From the NCBI RefSeq assembly GCF_009208565.1, contig NZ_WFLK01000012.1, positions 161,281 through 225,280 on the forward strand: DNA of 64,000 nucleotides, in the 5' to 3' direction. Made by a program: the position numbers and the translations under genes. This document shows, piece after piece, positions 25,660 to 35,079 of the stretch. The notes under the pieces are model-generated. The model saw only the letters and a list, made by a program, of their open reading frames with translations. It did not search any database and had not been told where the DNA came from. Source of the DNA: Janthinobacterium aquaticum (lineage in GTDB: Bacteria > Pseudomonadota > Gammaproteobacteria > Burkholderiales > Burkholderiaceae_D). Position 1 is the stretch's first letter. Every line of letters starts with the position of its first letter.

Positions 25660-25863
25660 TTAAACGCCTTGGATGTTGGAAGCTTGCTTGCCTTTAGGGC
25701 CTTGCGTGACTTCGAATTGAACTTTTTGACCTTCTTTGAGGGTCTTGAAACCGTTCATATTGATTGCGGAGAAGTGAGCAAACAAATCTTCGCCGCCGTC
25801 ATCTGGGGTGATGAAGCCAAAACCTTTGGAATCATTGAACCACTTAACTGTACCTGTTGCCAT
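25660..25863 (-). CDS. Cold-shock protein, CspA family
   Basis: A 67-residue single cold-shock domain protein. ATG 25863 gives the usual [28 protein letters not shown] start; an upstream in-frame codon at 25878 is ignored. Both RNA-binding motifs are present: KGFGFI (RNP1) and DLFAHFS (RNP2). Such proteins bind single-stranded nucleic acid and melt RNA structure. The mRNA has a leader of about 112 nt from the promoter at 25982-26010, as is common for cold-inducible csp genes, but cold induction is only inferred. Confidence 0.95.
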   Translation of the reverse strand: MATGTVKWFNDSKGFGFITPDDGGEDLFAHFSAINMNGFKTLKEGQKVQFEVTQGPKGKQASNIQGV

Positions 25864-25907
25864 AAAAAGAACTTTCAAAATTAAAACAAATCACACGAGC
25901 CATAAAA

Positions 25908-26010
25908 GCAAGAAGCTTCTTGCCCCCTCCTCACGTCTCACTTCTTATCAAGCTGTACATTACTGCAACAGTCGATACAGCATTGTTGGCGGAATAAATA
26001 TTGAAGTCAA
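25908..26010 (-). promoter_or_regulatory. Cold-shock gene promoter and leader palindrome
   Basis: On the minus strand TTGACT (26005-26010) and AACAAT (25982-25987) are 17 bp apart. In the leader lies the perfect 16-bp palindrome GCAAGAAGCTTCTTGC (25908-25923), followed on the minus strand by TTTT, so it could act as an attenuator-like hairpin. Confidence 0.55.
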
Positions 26011-26148
26011 GCGCTTTTCCATTGATCTTGCCAAATTCTTCACAGCGACCAAAAAAGCAACTCTTGATTTCGGCAAGAAGGGCGCCATCTGCGCAGGACT
26101 GAGAAAACGCGTAAGATTGAAAACAATTGAAAGGCGCAGATAATGCGC

Positions 26149-26185
26149 ATGACAACCACTGTGAAAGCATTAGAATAAGCGTATG
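26149..26185 (+). promoter_or_regulatory. clpS promoter, leaderless arrangement
   Basis: ATGACA (26149-26154) and TAGAAT (26171-26176) are 16 bp apart. Exactly 6 nt separate TAGAAT from ATG 26183. No Shine-Dalgarno is visible. Confidence 0.5.
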
Positions 26186-26485
26186 GCAACCAAGCACGAC
26201 TCAGATACCGTACTGGAGCGGCAAGTCCTCAAGCCGCCGCCGCTCTACCAGGTAGCCTTGCTCAACGACGACTACACCCCGATGGAATTCGTGGTGGCCA
26301 TTATCGAAGAGTATTTCAACAAGGACCGTGAAACGGCAACGCAAATCATGCTCAGTGTTCATCGCTACGGCAAAGGAGTGTGCGGCGTGTTCTCTAAAGA
26401 TATAGCGTGTACCAAAGTGGAGTTTGTATTAACGCATGCGCGCAAGGCAGGCCATCCCCTGCAGTGCGTGATGGAGGAAGTATGA
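26183..26485 (+). CDS. clpS: ATP-dependent Clp protease adaptor ClpS
   Basis: A 100-residue adaptor. After a flexible N-terminal tail it has [20 protein letters not shown], the N-degron pocket (NDDYTPM), then [19 protein letters not shown] with the pocket His, and the C-terminal [15 protein letters not shown]. ClpS delivers N-end-rule substrates to ClpAP. Its TGA overlaps the clpA ATG (ATGA at 26482-26485), so translation is coupled. Neither a Shine-Dalgarno nor a leader is evident. Confidence 0.97.
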   Translation: MATKHDSDTVLERQVLKPPPLYQVALLNDDYTPMEFVVAIIEEYFNKDRETATQIMLSVHRYGKGVCGVFSKDIACTKVEFVLTHARKAGHPLQCVMEEV

Positions 26486-28782
26486 TTGCGCAGGAATTGG
26501 AAGTAAGTTTGCACATGGCGTTTGTCGAAGCTCGGCAGGCACGGCACGAATTCATCACGGTTGAGCATCTACTGCTGGCACTGCTGGACAACCCCTCGGC
26601 TGCCGAGGTGTTGCGTGCCTGCGCGGTCAATATTGAAGACCTGCGCAAGACCCTCACCAACTTCATCGGCGATAACACGCCGACCGTGTCTGGCACGGGC
26701 GAAGTCGATACCCAGCCAACGCTCGGTTTCCAGCGCGTGATCCAGCGCGCCATCATGCATGTGCAGTCGGCATCGAATGGCAAGAAGGAAGTCACCGGCG
26801 CCAATGTGCTGGTGGCCATTTTTGGCGAAAAAGACTCGCATGCCGTGTACTACCTGCACCAGCAGGGCGTGACGCGCCTGGACGTGGTCAACTTCATCTC
26901 GCACGGTGTTCGCAAGGATCAGTCGGCCGAAGCGGCCAAGGCCTCCGAGGGCGTGGAAGAAGCGCCGGCCGACGGCCAGCCAAAGGAAAGCCCGCTCGAC
27001 CAGTTTACGCAAAACCTGAACAAGGCTGCTGCCGATGGCCGCATTGATCCGCTGATCGGGCGCGAAGACGAAGTCGACCGCGTGATCCAGATCCTGTGCC
27101 GTCGCCGCAAGAACAATCCGCTGCTGGTCGGCGAAGCCGGCGTGGGCAAGACCGCCATTGCAGAAGGCCTGGCCTGGCGCATCACGCAGGGCGATGTGCC
27201 CGAAGTGCTGCAAAACGCGGTGGTGTTTTCGCTCGATATGGGCGCTTTGCTGGCCGGTACCAAGTACCGCGGCGACTTCGAGCAGCGCTTGAAAGCGGTG
27301 CTCAAACAGCTCAAGGACAATCCGCATGGCATCTTGTTCATCGACGAGATCCACACCATTATCGGCGCCGGTTCGGCGTCGGGCGGCACGCTGGACGCAT
27401 CGAACCTGCTGAAGCCGGCCCTGGCCAATGGCCAGCTCAAATGCATCGGTGCGACCACCTTCACGGAGTACCGCGGCGTGTTTGAAAAAGACCACGCCCT
27501 GTCGCGCCGCTTCCAGAAGGTCGACGTCAACGAGCCGACCGTCGAGCAGACGGTGCAGATCCTGCGCGGCCTGAAGTCGCGCTTCGAAGAGCACCATGGC
27601 GTCAAGTATTCGGCGCTGGCACTGTCGACGGCGGCCGAGCTGGCGGCGCGCTTCATCAACGACCGCCATCTGCCCGACAAGGCCATCGATGTGATCGATG
27701 AAGCCGGTGCAGCGCAGCGCATTTTGCCGAAGTCCAAGCAGAAAAAGACTATCGGCAAGACCGAGATCGAAGACATTATCGCCAAGATCGCGCGCATTCC
27801 GCCGCAAACCGTGAATCAGGACGACCGCAGCAAGCTGCAGACCATCGACCGCGACCTGCGCAATGTGGTGTTCGGCCAGGACCCTGCCATCGATGCGCTG
27901 GCCTCGGCCATCAAGATGGCGCGCGCCGGCCTGGGCAAGGCGGACAAGCCGATCGGCTCGTTCCTGTTCTCCGGTCCGACCGGCGTCGGCAAGACCGAGG
28001 TGGCCAAGCAACTGGCGTTTATCCTCGGCATCGAGCTGATCCGTTTCGACATGTCGGAATACATGGAGCGCCATGCGGTCAGCCGTCTGATCGGTGCGCC
28101 ACCGGGCTATGTCGGTTTCGACCAGGGCGGTTTGCTGACCGAGGCCATTACCAAGAAGCCGCATGCGGTGCTGCTGCTCGATGAAATTGAAAAAGCCCAT
28201 CCGGACATTTTCAATATCCTGCTGCAGGTGATGGACCATGGCACGCTGACCGACAATAACGGCCGCAAAGCCGATTTCCGCAACGTGATCATTATCATGA
28301 CCACCAATGCGGGTGCGGAAAGCCTGCAGAAAGCATCGATCGGCTTTACCAGCTCGAAGCAGGCCGGCGACGAAATGGGCGATATCAAGCGCATGTTTAC
28401 GCCGGAGTTCCGTAACCGTATCGACGCCACCATCAGCTTCCGCGCGCTGGACCAGGAAATCATCCTGCGCGTGGTCGACAAGTTCCTGATGCAGCTGGAA
28501 GAGCAGCTGCACGAGAAAAAGGTCGAAGCGGTGTTTACCGAGAAGCTGCGCGGTTTCCTGGGCAAGAAGGGCTTCGATCCGCTGATGGGTGCGCGGCCGA
28601 TGGCGCGATTGATCCAGGACATGATCCGCAAGGCGCTGGCCGACGAACTGCTGTTCGGTCGCCTGGTCTCCGGCGGCAAGGTCACGGTCGACCTCGACGA
28701 CAAGGACCAGGTCGTGCTGGAGTTCCCGGAACCGCCCGATGCGGCGCCAACGGCGGCACCGGAGACGGTCGAAGTCGAGTAA
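26482..28782 (+). CDS. clpA: ATP-dependent Clp protease ATP-binding subunit ClpA
   Basis: A 766-residue AAA+ unfoldase. ATG 26482 follows GGAGGAAG and overlaps clpS. The Clp N domain ([34 protein letters not shown]) is followed by D1 with Walker A GEAGVGKT and Walker [11 protein letters not shown], then D2 with Walker [15 protein letters not shown], Walker [15 protein letters not shown], the MTTNAGAE sensor-1 region and GARPMARLI sensor-2 region. It unfolds substrates for ClpP; clpP is not in the window. A terminator follows. Confidence 0.98.
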   Translation: MIAQELEVSLHMAFVEARQARHEFITVEHLLLALLDNPSAAEVLRACAVNIEDLRKTLTNFIGDNTPTVSGTGEVDTQPTLGFQRVIQRAIMHVQSASNGKKEVTGANVLVAIFGEKDSHAVYYLHQQGVTRLDVVNFISHGVRKDQSAEAAKASEGVEEAPADGQPKESPLDQFTQNLNKAAADGRIDPLIGREDEVDRVIQILCRRRKNNPLLVGEAGVGKTAIAEGLAWRITQGDVPEVLQNAVVFSLDMGALLAGTKYRGDFEQRLKAVLKQLKDNPHGILFIDEIHTIIGAGSASGGTLDASNLLKPALANGQLKCIGATTFTEYRGVFEKDHALSRRFQKVDVNEPTVEQTVQILRGLKSRFEEHHGVKYSALALSTAAELAARFINDRHLPDKAIDVIDEAGAAQRILPKSKQKKTIGKTEIEDIIAKIARIPPQTVNQDDRSKLQTIDRDLRNVVFGQDPAIDALASAIKMARAGLGKADKPIGSFLFSGPTGVGKTEVAKQLAFILGIELIRFDMSEYMERHAVSRLIGAPPGYVGFDQGGLLTEAITKKPHAVLLLDEIEKAHPDIFNILLQVMDHGTLTDNNGRKADFRNVIIIMTTNAGAESLQKASIGFTSSKQAGDEMGDIKRMFTPEFRNRIDATISFRALDQEIILRVVDKFLMQLEEQLHEKKVEAVFTEKLRGFLGKKGFDPLMGARPMARLIQDMIRKALADELLFGRLVSGGKVTVDLDDKDQVVLEFPEPPDAAPTAAPETVEVE

Positions 28783-28795
28783 GGTTGCCAACTTC

Positions 28796-28830
28796 AAAAA
28801 ACCCGCCCATGCAAATGGCGCGGGTTTTTT
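28796..28830 (+). terminator. clpA terminator
   Basis: AAAACCCGC-CCAT and ATGG-C-GCGGGTTTT form a stem with a GCAA loop, ending in a T-tract. Confidence 0.88.
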
Positions 28831-28937
28831 TACATCCATTTGTGTCATAAAGAAGGTTTTCTTTGGTCATAGTTATGCCAGAATTGCTTTCCGGTATCGA
28901 CATGATGTCCGTGCCCCTGAACGTTCTCTGGATGCCC

Positions 28938-31900
28938 ATGAAAATATCCCATCGCCTTTCCTTGCTACTGTTGTCGGCCGGCCTGCTCGGCAGCGCCTGC
29001 GCCCAGGCCGCTTCTGCGGTTTCTGCATCCTCCAGTTATTTCCGCTTTCCTGCCGTGCGCGGCGATACCGTAGTGTTTACCGCCGAAGGCGATTTATGGA
29101 AAAGCAGCGTGCGCGGTGGCCCGGCGCAGCGCCTCACCACCCATCCCGGCTATGAAACCAATGCCGCCATCTCGCGCGACGGCCAGTGGGTGGCGTTTTC
29201 CGCATCCTACGAGGGTGCGCAGGATGCCTATGTAATGCCGCTGGCCGGCGGCCTGCCGCGTCGCATCACCTATGACAACGGCGGCGTGCTGGTGCTGGGC
29301 TGGACGGCGCAGGGCGAAGTGCTGGTCAGCACGCAAAACACCGATGGCCCGGCTTCGCGCCGCATCGTGGCGGCGGTCGATCCGCTCAAGCTGACGCGGC
29401 GTGTCTTTCCGGTGGCCGACGCCAATGACGCCGTGCTCGACGACGCCGGCACCACGCTGTACTTCACGCGCTTCGGCCTGGCCATGACCAACGACAATGT
29501 GCGCAACTACCGTGGCGGTGCGCATGCACAGCTGTGGCGCTTTGCGCTCGACGGCAAGAGCGAGGCGCAGCCCATGCACACTGACGCAGCCGTGCGCGAT
29601 GGCAACAACAAGCGCCCGATGTGGTGGCAGGGCCGCGTCTATTACATCAGCGACGAGAGCGGCAGCGACAATCTGTGGAGCATGCTGCCGGACGGCTCGG
29701 ACCGCCGCGCCCTGACCCGCCATGTGCAGTGGGATGTGAGGAATGCCCAGCTCGGTGACGGCAAAATCGTCTACCAGCTCGGTGCCGACCTGCATCTGCT
29801 GGACCTGGCCGCGCCGGCTGCTGGCGCCGTTGCCACGCAATCCCAGCCGTTGCCGATCAGCCTGCTATCGGACTTCGATCAGCAGCGTGCGCGCCAGATC
29901 CGCTCGCCGCTCGACACCCTGTCCAACGTGCAGATTTCCGGCAAGGACGAACGCATTATTTTGACCGCGCGTGGGCGCGTCAGCATTGCCGGCACCGGCA
30001 GCTTGCGCCGCGTCGATATCGCCATTCCCGAAGGCGCGCGCGCCCGCGATGCGGTGTTTTCCAGCGATGAAAAACACGTGTTTGCCATCGTCGACACCAG
30101 CGGCGAAAACGAAATCTGGCAGTACCCGGCCGACGGTTCTGGGCCGGGCGTGCGCCTGACCAATAACGGCGACAGCCACCGCTGGAAGCTGTATCCATCA
30201 CCCGATGGGCGCTATCTGGCGCATAGCGACAAAAAAGGCCGTTTCTGGCTGCTCGACCTGGCCAGCAAGGCCAATACCTTGATCGACGACGCCGGCAAGG
30301 CCGGCGTGGACAAGCACGACGAAGTGCAATGGTCGCCCGACAGCCGCAACCTGGCTTTGGTGCGCGTGGCCAGCAACGAACAGCGCGAGCAGATCGGCCT
30401 GTACAACCTGGCGGCAAAACAGCTGCATTTTGTCACCAGTGACCGCTACACGTCGGGTTCGCCCATGTTTTCTCCGGACGGGCGCTGGCTGTACTTCCTG
30501 TCGGCGCGCAATTTCCAGCTGTCCAACGGCTCGCCCTGGGGCGACCGCAATATGGGCCCGGTCTTTGACAAGCGCGTGGGCGTGTATGCGCTGGCGCTGC
30601 AGCCTGGCAACCGCTTTCCGTTCCAGGCCGACGACGAATTGAGCCGCCCGGGCGTCAAGCCAGCCGAAACCGACGATGAAAAGGCGGCCGAACTGGCGGC
30701 GGAAAAGGTCGTCGACAAGAAGGTTGCCAAAAGCGCCGTGAAGAAAGCGCCGGCCGTGCTGCCTGCCATCGTCACCGAAGGGCTGGCCGCGCGCCTGTAC
30801 GAGGTGCCGCTGGCCGCCGGCAATTATCAGGCGCTGGCGGTGGACGACAAGCGTTTGTATTTCCTCGAGCGCGACAGTGGCGCCGAAGCCAAGTCCAGCC
30901 TGAAAACGCTGGCCATCGGCAATACCGGCAGCAAGCCCGAACTGCTGGTGGCCAATGTGCGCGAATTCGACCTGGCGCAGGACAAGAAGCATCTGTACTA
31001 CCGCACGGCCAGCGAGAAGGGCGCCGGCGACATGCTGGTAATCGAGGCGGGCGCCAAGCTGCCCTCCGACCTGGCGAAGGCCAGGGTGAAAGTCGAGGAC
31101 TGGACTTTTGTGTCGAACCCGCGCCTGGAATGGCAGCAGATGTTCAACGACGCCTGGCGCTTGCACCGCGACTTTCTGTATGACGCCAAGATGCGCGGGG
31201 TGGACTGGAACGCGGCGCGCGCCAAATATGCGCCGCTGGTCGAACGCGTGACCGACCGCGCCGAACTCAATGATTTGCTGGGCATGATGGTGGCCGAAGT
31301 CGGCGCGCTGCATTCGCAGATCCGCCCCGGCGAATTGCGCCGCACCGAGCAGGAAGGTGCGCCGTCAGGCCTGGGGGCGGTGCTGGTGCGCACCGGCGAA
31401 GGCTACCAGGTCGAGCATATCTACCGCAGCGAACCGGAGCTTCCGTCCGAGCGCGCGCCGCTGTCGCGCCCCGAGGTGGATGTGAAAGAGGGCGATGTGA
31501 TTACCGCCGTCAACGGCAAGGACGTATTGCAGGCGCGCGACATTGCCGACCTGCTGTTGAACCAGGCCGACAAGCAGGTACTGCTGCAGGTCAAACGCGG
31601 CAAGGCGGCGCCGCGTGCCATGATCGTCACACCGGTCAATATGGCCAGACAGACGGCGCTGCGCTATGGCGACTGGGAACTGAGCCGCGCCGAACAGGTG
31701 GCCGCCAGCTCGCAGGGCCGCATCGGCTACCTGCATCTGCGCGCGATGGGCGCACGCGATATCGCCTCGTTTGCGCGCGACTTTTACGCCAATATCAACC
31801 GCGAAGGGCTGATTATCGACGTGCGGCGCAATAACGGCGGCAATATCGACAGCTGGATCATTGAAAAGCTGCTGCGCAAGGCCTGGGCCTTCTGGGCGCC

Positions 31901-32351
31901 GCCCGGTGTGCAGCCGTCGTCGAACATGCAAAACACCTTCCGCGGCCACCTGGTGGTGCTGGTCGACGAGCTGACCTATTCGGACGGCGAGACTTTTGCT
32001 GCCGGCATCAAGGCGCTGGGCCTGGCGCCGCTGGTGGGCAAGCGCACCGCCGGCGCCGGCGTCTGGCTCAGCGACAATACGCGCCTGCTCGATAACGGCA
32101 TGGCGCGCGTGGCAGAAAACGGCCAGTTCGGCGTCGACGGCCAGTGGCTGATCGAAGGCGTGGGCGTGGTGCCGGATGTGGAAGTGGAAAATCCGCCGCA
32201 CGCCACCTTCAATGGCGGCGACCGTCAGCTTGAAGTGGCGCTGGGCCTGCTGGACAAAAAGCTCAGGGAACAGCCGCTGCGCCAGTTCCGTCCGCAAGCC
32301 ATACCGGCCCTGAAACCTGCAGGCAGCGCTACAGACAGTTCTCAGCCCTGA
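28938..32351 (+). CDS. Tricorn-type protease, S41 family, exported
   Basis: About 1137 residues from ATG 28938 (ATG 28932 and codons back to 28863 are alternatives). The signal peptide is MKISHRLSLLLLSAGLLGSACAQA. Residues about 30-600 form beta-propeller repeats (RGDTVVFTAEGDLW, AAISRDGQWVAFSASYEG, SPMFSPDGRWLYFLSAR). A Lys/Ala/Glu-rich linker lies near residues 580-605. A PDZ-like domain (about 830-895) and a C-terminal S41 peptidase domain follow, with RNNGGNIDSWI and ELTYSDGETFAAG, whose Ser near residue 1015 is the tricorn nucleophile. It probably degrades peptides in the periplasm. Its last 23 bp overlap the convergent response regulator gene. Confidence 0.88.
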   Translation: MKISHRLSLLLLSAGLLGSACAQAASAVSASSSYFRFPAVRGDTVVFTAEGDLWKSSVRGGPAQRLTTHPGYETNAAISRDGQWVAFSASYEGAQDAYVMPLAGGLPRRITYDNGGVLVLGWTAQGEVLVSTQNTDGPASRRIVAAVDPLKLTRRVFPVADANDAVLDDAGTTLYFTRFGLAMTNDNVRNYRGGAHAQLWRFALDGKSEAQPMHTDAAVRDGNNKRPMWWQGRVYYISDESGSDNLWSMLPDGSDRRALTRHVQWDVRNAQLGDGKIVYQLGADLHLLDLAAPAAGAVATQSQPLPISLLSDFDQQRARQIRSPLDTLSNVQISGKDERIILTARGRVSIAGTGSLRRVDIAIPEGARARDAVFSSDEKHVFAIVDTSGENEIWQYPADGSGPGVRLTNNGDSHRWKLYPSPDGRYLAHSDKKGRFWLLDLASKANTLIDDAGKAGVDKHDEVQWSPDSRNLALVRVASNEQREQIGLYNLAAKQLHFVTSDRYTSGSPMFSPDGRWLYFLSARNFQLSNGSPWGDRNMGPVFDKRVGVYALALQPGNRFPFQADDELSRPGVKPAETDDEKAAELAAEKVVDKKVAKSAVKKAPAVLPAIVTEGLAARLYEVPLAAGNYQALAVDDKRLYFLERDSGAEAKSSLKTLAIGNTGSKPELLVANVREFDLAQDKKHLYYRTASEKGAGDMLVIEAGAKLPSDLAKARVKVEDWTFVSNPRLEWQQMFNDAWRLHRDFLYDAKMRGVDWNAARAKYAPLVERVTDRAELNDLLGMMVAEVGALHSQIRPGELRRTEQEGAPSGLGAVLVRTGEGYQVEHIYRSEPELPSERAPLSRPEVDVKEGDVITAVNGKDVLQARDIADLLLNQADKQVLLQVKRGKAAPRAMIVTPVNMARQTALRYGDWELSRAEQVAASSQGRIGYLHLRAMGARDIASFARDFYANINREGLIIDVRRNNGGNIDSWIIEKLLRKAWAFWAPPGVQPSSNMQNTFRGHLVVLVDELTYSDGETFAAGIKALGLAPLVGKRTAGAGVWLSDNTRLLDNGMARVAENGQFGVDGQWLIEGVGVVPDVEVENPPHATFNGGDRQLEVALGLLDKKLREQPLRQFRPQAIPALKPAGSATDSSQP

Positions 32352-33039
32352 ACTGCTGCGCCCGGCGGCGCGATACCTCGATCACCGTGTCGCCGGCCAG
32401 TTGCAGGCGCAAGCCATCGCCGTCGCCTGGCGCCACGCTGGCAATCTGCGCCAGGCTGACAATCTGGCGCCGGTTGGCGCGAAAGAACTGCGCCGGGTCG
32501 AGTTTCTCCTCCAGCTGGTTGAGCGAGCGCAGCATCAGGGCCTGCTCGGCGCCGAAATGCACGCGCGTGTAATTGCCTTCCGATTCAAACAGCGTAATGT
32601 CGGCCAGCGCCACAAACCAGCAGCGCTCGCCATCCCTGATAAAGATCTTGCGTGGTGGGGGTACAGGCTGCGCCGCCACCCGCGCGCCGGCACGCGCCAG
32701 CGCCTGCGCCAGGCGCACGCTTTGCACCGGTTTTTGCAGGTAGTCGAGTGCATTGACGGCAAACGCCTGCAGCGCGTACTGGTCGTAGGCGGTGCAGAAG
32801 ATCACTTCGGGCGCCTGGTCAAGCGCGGCCAGCAGGTCAAAGCCGGAGCCGCCCGGCATCTGCACGTCGAGCAGCAGCAGGTCAAGCTGCAGCTGCGCGC
32901 ACAGCTGCATTGCCTCGGCGGCGCTGGCCGCTTCGCCGACGATCTCGACCTCTTTATGGTTAGCGAGCAGACGGCGCAATTCGGCGCGCGCCAGGCGCTC
33001 GTCGTCGACGATCAGCACCCGCAAGACTTGATCGCTCAT
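32329..33039 (-). CDS. LytTR-type response regulator
   Basis: A 236-residue DNA-binding regulator. The receiver domain (about 6-120) has VLIVDDERLAR, the phosphoacceptor Asp in LDLLLLDVQMPGGSG and the conserved Lys in LDYLQKPV. The LytTR domain (about 140-235) has DGERCWFVALADITLFESEGNYTRVHF and FFRANRRQIVSLAQI. GGAG before the ATG lies inside the kinase gene, and the two overlap by 4 bp (ATGA). It forms a pair with the kinase upstream; targets are unknown. Its 3' end overlaps the tricorn gene. Confidence 0.93.
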   Translation of the reverse strand: MSDQVLRVLIVDDERLARAELRRLLANHKEVEIVGEAASAAEAMQLCAQLQLDLLLLDVQMPGGSGFDLLAALDQAPEVIFCTAYDQYALQAFAVNALDYLQKPVQSVRLAQALARAGARVAAQPVPPPRKIFIRDGERCWFVALADITLFESEGNYTRVHFGAEQALMLRSLNQLEEKLDPAQFFRANRRQIVSLAQIASVAPGDGDGLRLQLAGDTVIEVSRRRAQQFRAENCL

Positions 33040-34082
33040 GACGGCTCCGGCAAAAACAGCTCGGCCCGCACCCAGCCATTGTGTTCGGCCAGCGACAGGC
33101 TGGCGGCAGGGCCGAGCGCCAGCTGCAATCGCTGGCGCGCATTGGCCAGGCCCAGTCCGGTTGACGCGGAGTTTGTGCGCAGCACGCCGCTATTGGCCAC
33201 CGTGATCCGCACGCCGTCGGCCGCCCGCTGCGCGTTGAGCACGATGGTGCCGCCTTCAGGCTGCTGTTCGATGCCGTGGCGCACGGCGTTTTCCACCAGT
33301 GTCTGCAACGCCATTGGCGGTATCGGCGTGGCGCCCAGGCCGGACTTGATTTCAAAGCGCACTGTCAGGCGTGCTTCGAAGCGGATCGCTTCGATCTCCA
33401 GGTAGGCGCGCACGGCGCCCAGTTCATCGGCCAGCGCCACGGTGTCATGGCGACCGGCATTCAAGGCATGGCGCATCAGCGCGGCCAGCCGGTCGAGCGT
33501 GTCGGCGGCTGCCTGGCGGTCTTCAAACACCAGCGCACGTACGCTATTGAGGCTGTTGAAGAAAAAATGCGGATTGACCTGCGCCTGCAGTGCGCGCAGC
33601 TCGGCGTCCTTGGCCAGCACCTGCAGTCGCAATGTTTCGGCTTCCAGCCGGCTGGCGCGCCGCAGCGCGATGATCATTGCATACAGAATCGTCCACAGCA
33701 GAAAAATGCCGAACCACGAGACCATCGCCGACGGCAGCCACAGCCAGGACGTGACGGGACCGAACGGCTGCAGCAGCGCATAGCTGGCGCCGACCAGCAG
33801 GCTTTGCACCAGCGCGATCAGCAGCAGGCACGGCACGATGCGCTGCCAGGCAAACCTGCCGGCGATCCAGCCGCGCCGGCGCAGCAGGCGCCGCCAGGCT
33901 ATCGAGAGCAGCAGGCCGGTGGCCGCGCCGCACCAGCTGACGCCAATAATGGCGGCGCTCAGCGGCGCACGGCTGAGGCTTGCCAGCGACAGCAGGGCTG
34001 CGCCGTTCCAGCCGGCCAGCTGGAAGATCCAGTACCAGTTCAGGCGGGCCAGCAGGGGCTTCGGTGGTGCGGTAGTGGGCAT
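33036..34082 (-). CDS. Sensor histidine kinase, LytS/YehU type
   Basis: A 348-residue kinase. The N-terminal half holds about four membrane spans (WIFQLAGWNGAALLSL, AAIIGVSWCGAATGLLLSI, VPCLLLIALVQSLLVGASYALL, SAMVSWFGIFLLWTILYAMIIAL). A coiled linker leads to the His_kinase domain with LQALQAQVNPHFFFNSLNSV (the phosphoacceptor His precedes FFFN) and MALQTLVENAVRHGIEQQPEGG (N box). The HATPase is completed by STGLGLANARQRLQL. No sensory domain beyond the membrane part is seen. It is cotranscribed with the regulator and the hydrolase gene starting 3 bp after its own start region. Confidence 0.92.
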   Translation of the reverse strand: MPTTAPPKPLLARLNWYWIFQLAGWNGAALLSLASLSRAPLSAAIIGVSWCGAATGLLLSIAWRRLLRRRGWIAGRFAWQRIVPCLLLIALVQSLLVGASYALLQPFGPVTSWLWLPSAMVSWFGIFLLWTILYAMIIALRRASRLEAETLRLQVLAKDAELRALQAQVNPHFFFNSLNSVRALVFEDRQAAADTLDRLAALMRHALNAGRHDTVALADELGAVRAYLEIEAIRFEARLTVRFEIKSGLGATPIPPMALQTLVENAVRHGIEQQPEGGTIVLNAQRAADGVRITVANSGVLRTNSASTGLGLANARQRLQLALGPAASLSLAEHNGWVRAELFLPEPS

Positions 34083-34085
34083 GCC

Positions 34086-34985
34086 TTATTTCAGAAAAGT
34101 GTCGATGCGCTCGAGCATCCAGTCACGCTCATCGTACATGATGAAGTGGCGCGCCGACTCGGCCAGGGCGATCTGCACGCCCGGCAACTGCTGGTACTGG
34201 GTGCGAAAGGTCTGCAGAATGGCGTCGCGCGTGGCGTAACCCTTGTAGGCGGCCCAGCTGCCCAGCACCAGCACCGGCGCCTTGATGCGCGCCACGTCCT
34301 GACGCAGGTCCTGGCCCATCATGCTGGTCATGGCGTCGGTGACCGTGCTGCGCGACGAGCGCTGGCCCCAGCTGGCAATGCGTGCGATATCGTCCGGTGC
34401 GCTGGCCATCGACGCTACGCTGCGCCGGGCGTTGGCGGCAAAGGTCGCGTCGTCCTGGGCCTGCATGGCGCTGCGCATTTGCGCGGCCATCTGCTGCAAC
34501 TGCTCTGGCGTGATCGACGCCAGCTGGGTTGCACCGAGTGCCGGCAGCGCATCGACCACCACCAGTTTACCCACCTGCTGCGGATAATCGATGGCCAGCT
34601 TCAGGCCCAGAAAGCCGCCCAGGCTATGGCCGATGATTACCGGGCTGGCCATTTTCTGTTCGCTGATATAGGCAGCCAGCTGGCCTTCCACTTGCGCCAG
34701 CAGATCGCCCTCGACCGGTGCTGTGCCGGCAAAGCCGGCCAGCGTCAGCACATGGCACTGGCGACCGGTGCCGGGCGCGCACAGGTGGGCGGCCGTGTCG
34801 CGCCAGACTTCGCTAGACGACGCCAGGCCGGGGATCAGGACAATATGGCGGCCAGGCCCTTGATCCCTGGCCTGGCCGCTGACGGCGACCTCGAACGCAG
34901 GATGGACAGGGGCGGCGATGGCGATGGTGGGCATGGCCAGGCTGGCGGCGGCAAGCAGAAAGGCGGACAGGACAGTGCGGTACAT
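34086..34985 (-). CDS. Exported alpha/beta hydrolase
   Basis: A 299-residue protein. ATG 34985 is chosen over a codon at 34997 since GGAGA stands 6 nt upstream and a signal peptide follows (MYRTVLSAFLLAAASLAMPTIAIAAP). The hydrolase core has HIVLIPGLASSSEVWRD (oxyanion region), the nucleophile elbow VIIGHSLGGFLGLKLA, a cap region around residues 165-215, the acidic residue region APVLVLGSWAAYKG and the catalytic His in ESARHFIMYDERDW. The substrate is unknown. It lies 3 bp upstream of the LytS-like kinase gene on the same strand, so the three form one transcription unit. Confidence 0.85.
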   Translation of the reverse strand: MYRTVLSAFLLAAASLAMPTIAIAAPVHPAFEVAVSGQARDQGPGRHIVLIPGLASSSEVWRDTAAHLCAPGTGRQCHVLTLAGFAGTAPVEGDLLAQVEGQLAAYISEQKMASPVIIGHSLGGFLGLKLAIDYPQQVGKLVVVDALPALGATQLASITPEQLQQMAAQMRSAMQAQDDATFAANARRSVASMASAPDDIARIASWGQRSSRSTVTDAMTSMMGQDLRQDVARIKAPVLVLGSWAAYKGYATRDAILQTFRTQYQQLPGVQIALAESARHFIMYDERDWMLERIDTFLK

Positions 34986-35079
34986 GATGGTCTCCACGGT
35001 TGACAGGTGCTTATCGTAGTGGCGTCCAGATTATCGTGATAGCGCAAAATGACCAGTGGTTGCTGCAGCGGACAGGCGG

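Noticed and set aside
26569..28848. 759-residue open frame antisense to clpA
   Set aside because: The clpA reading has both AAA+ domains intact; the antisense frame has no recognisable motif.
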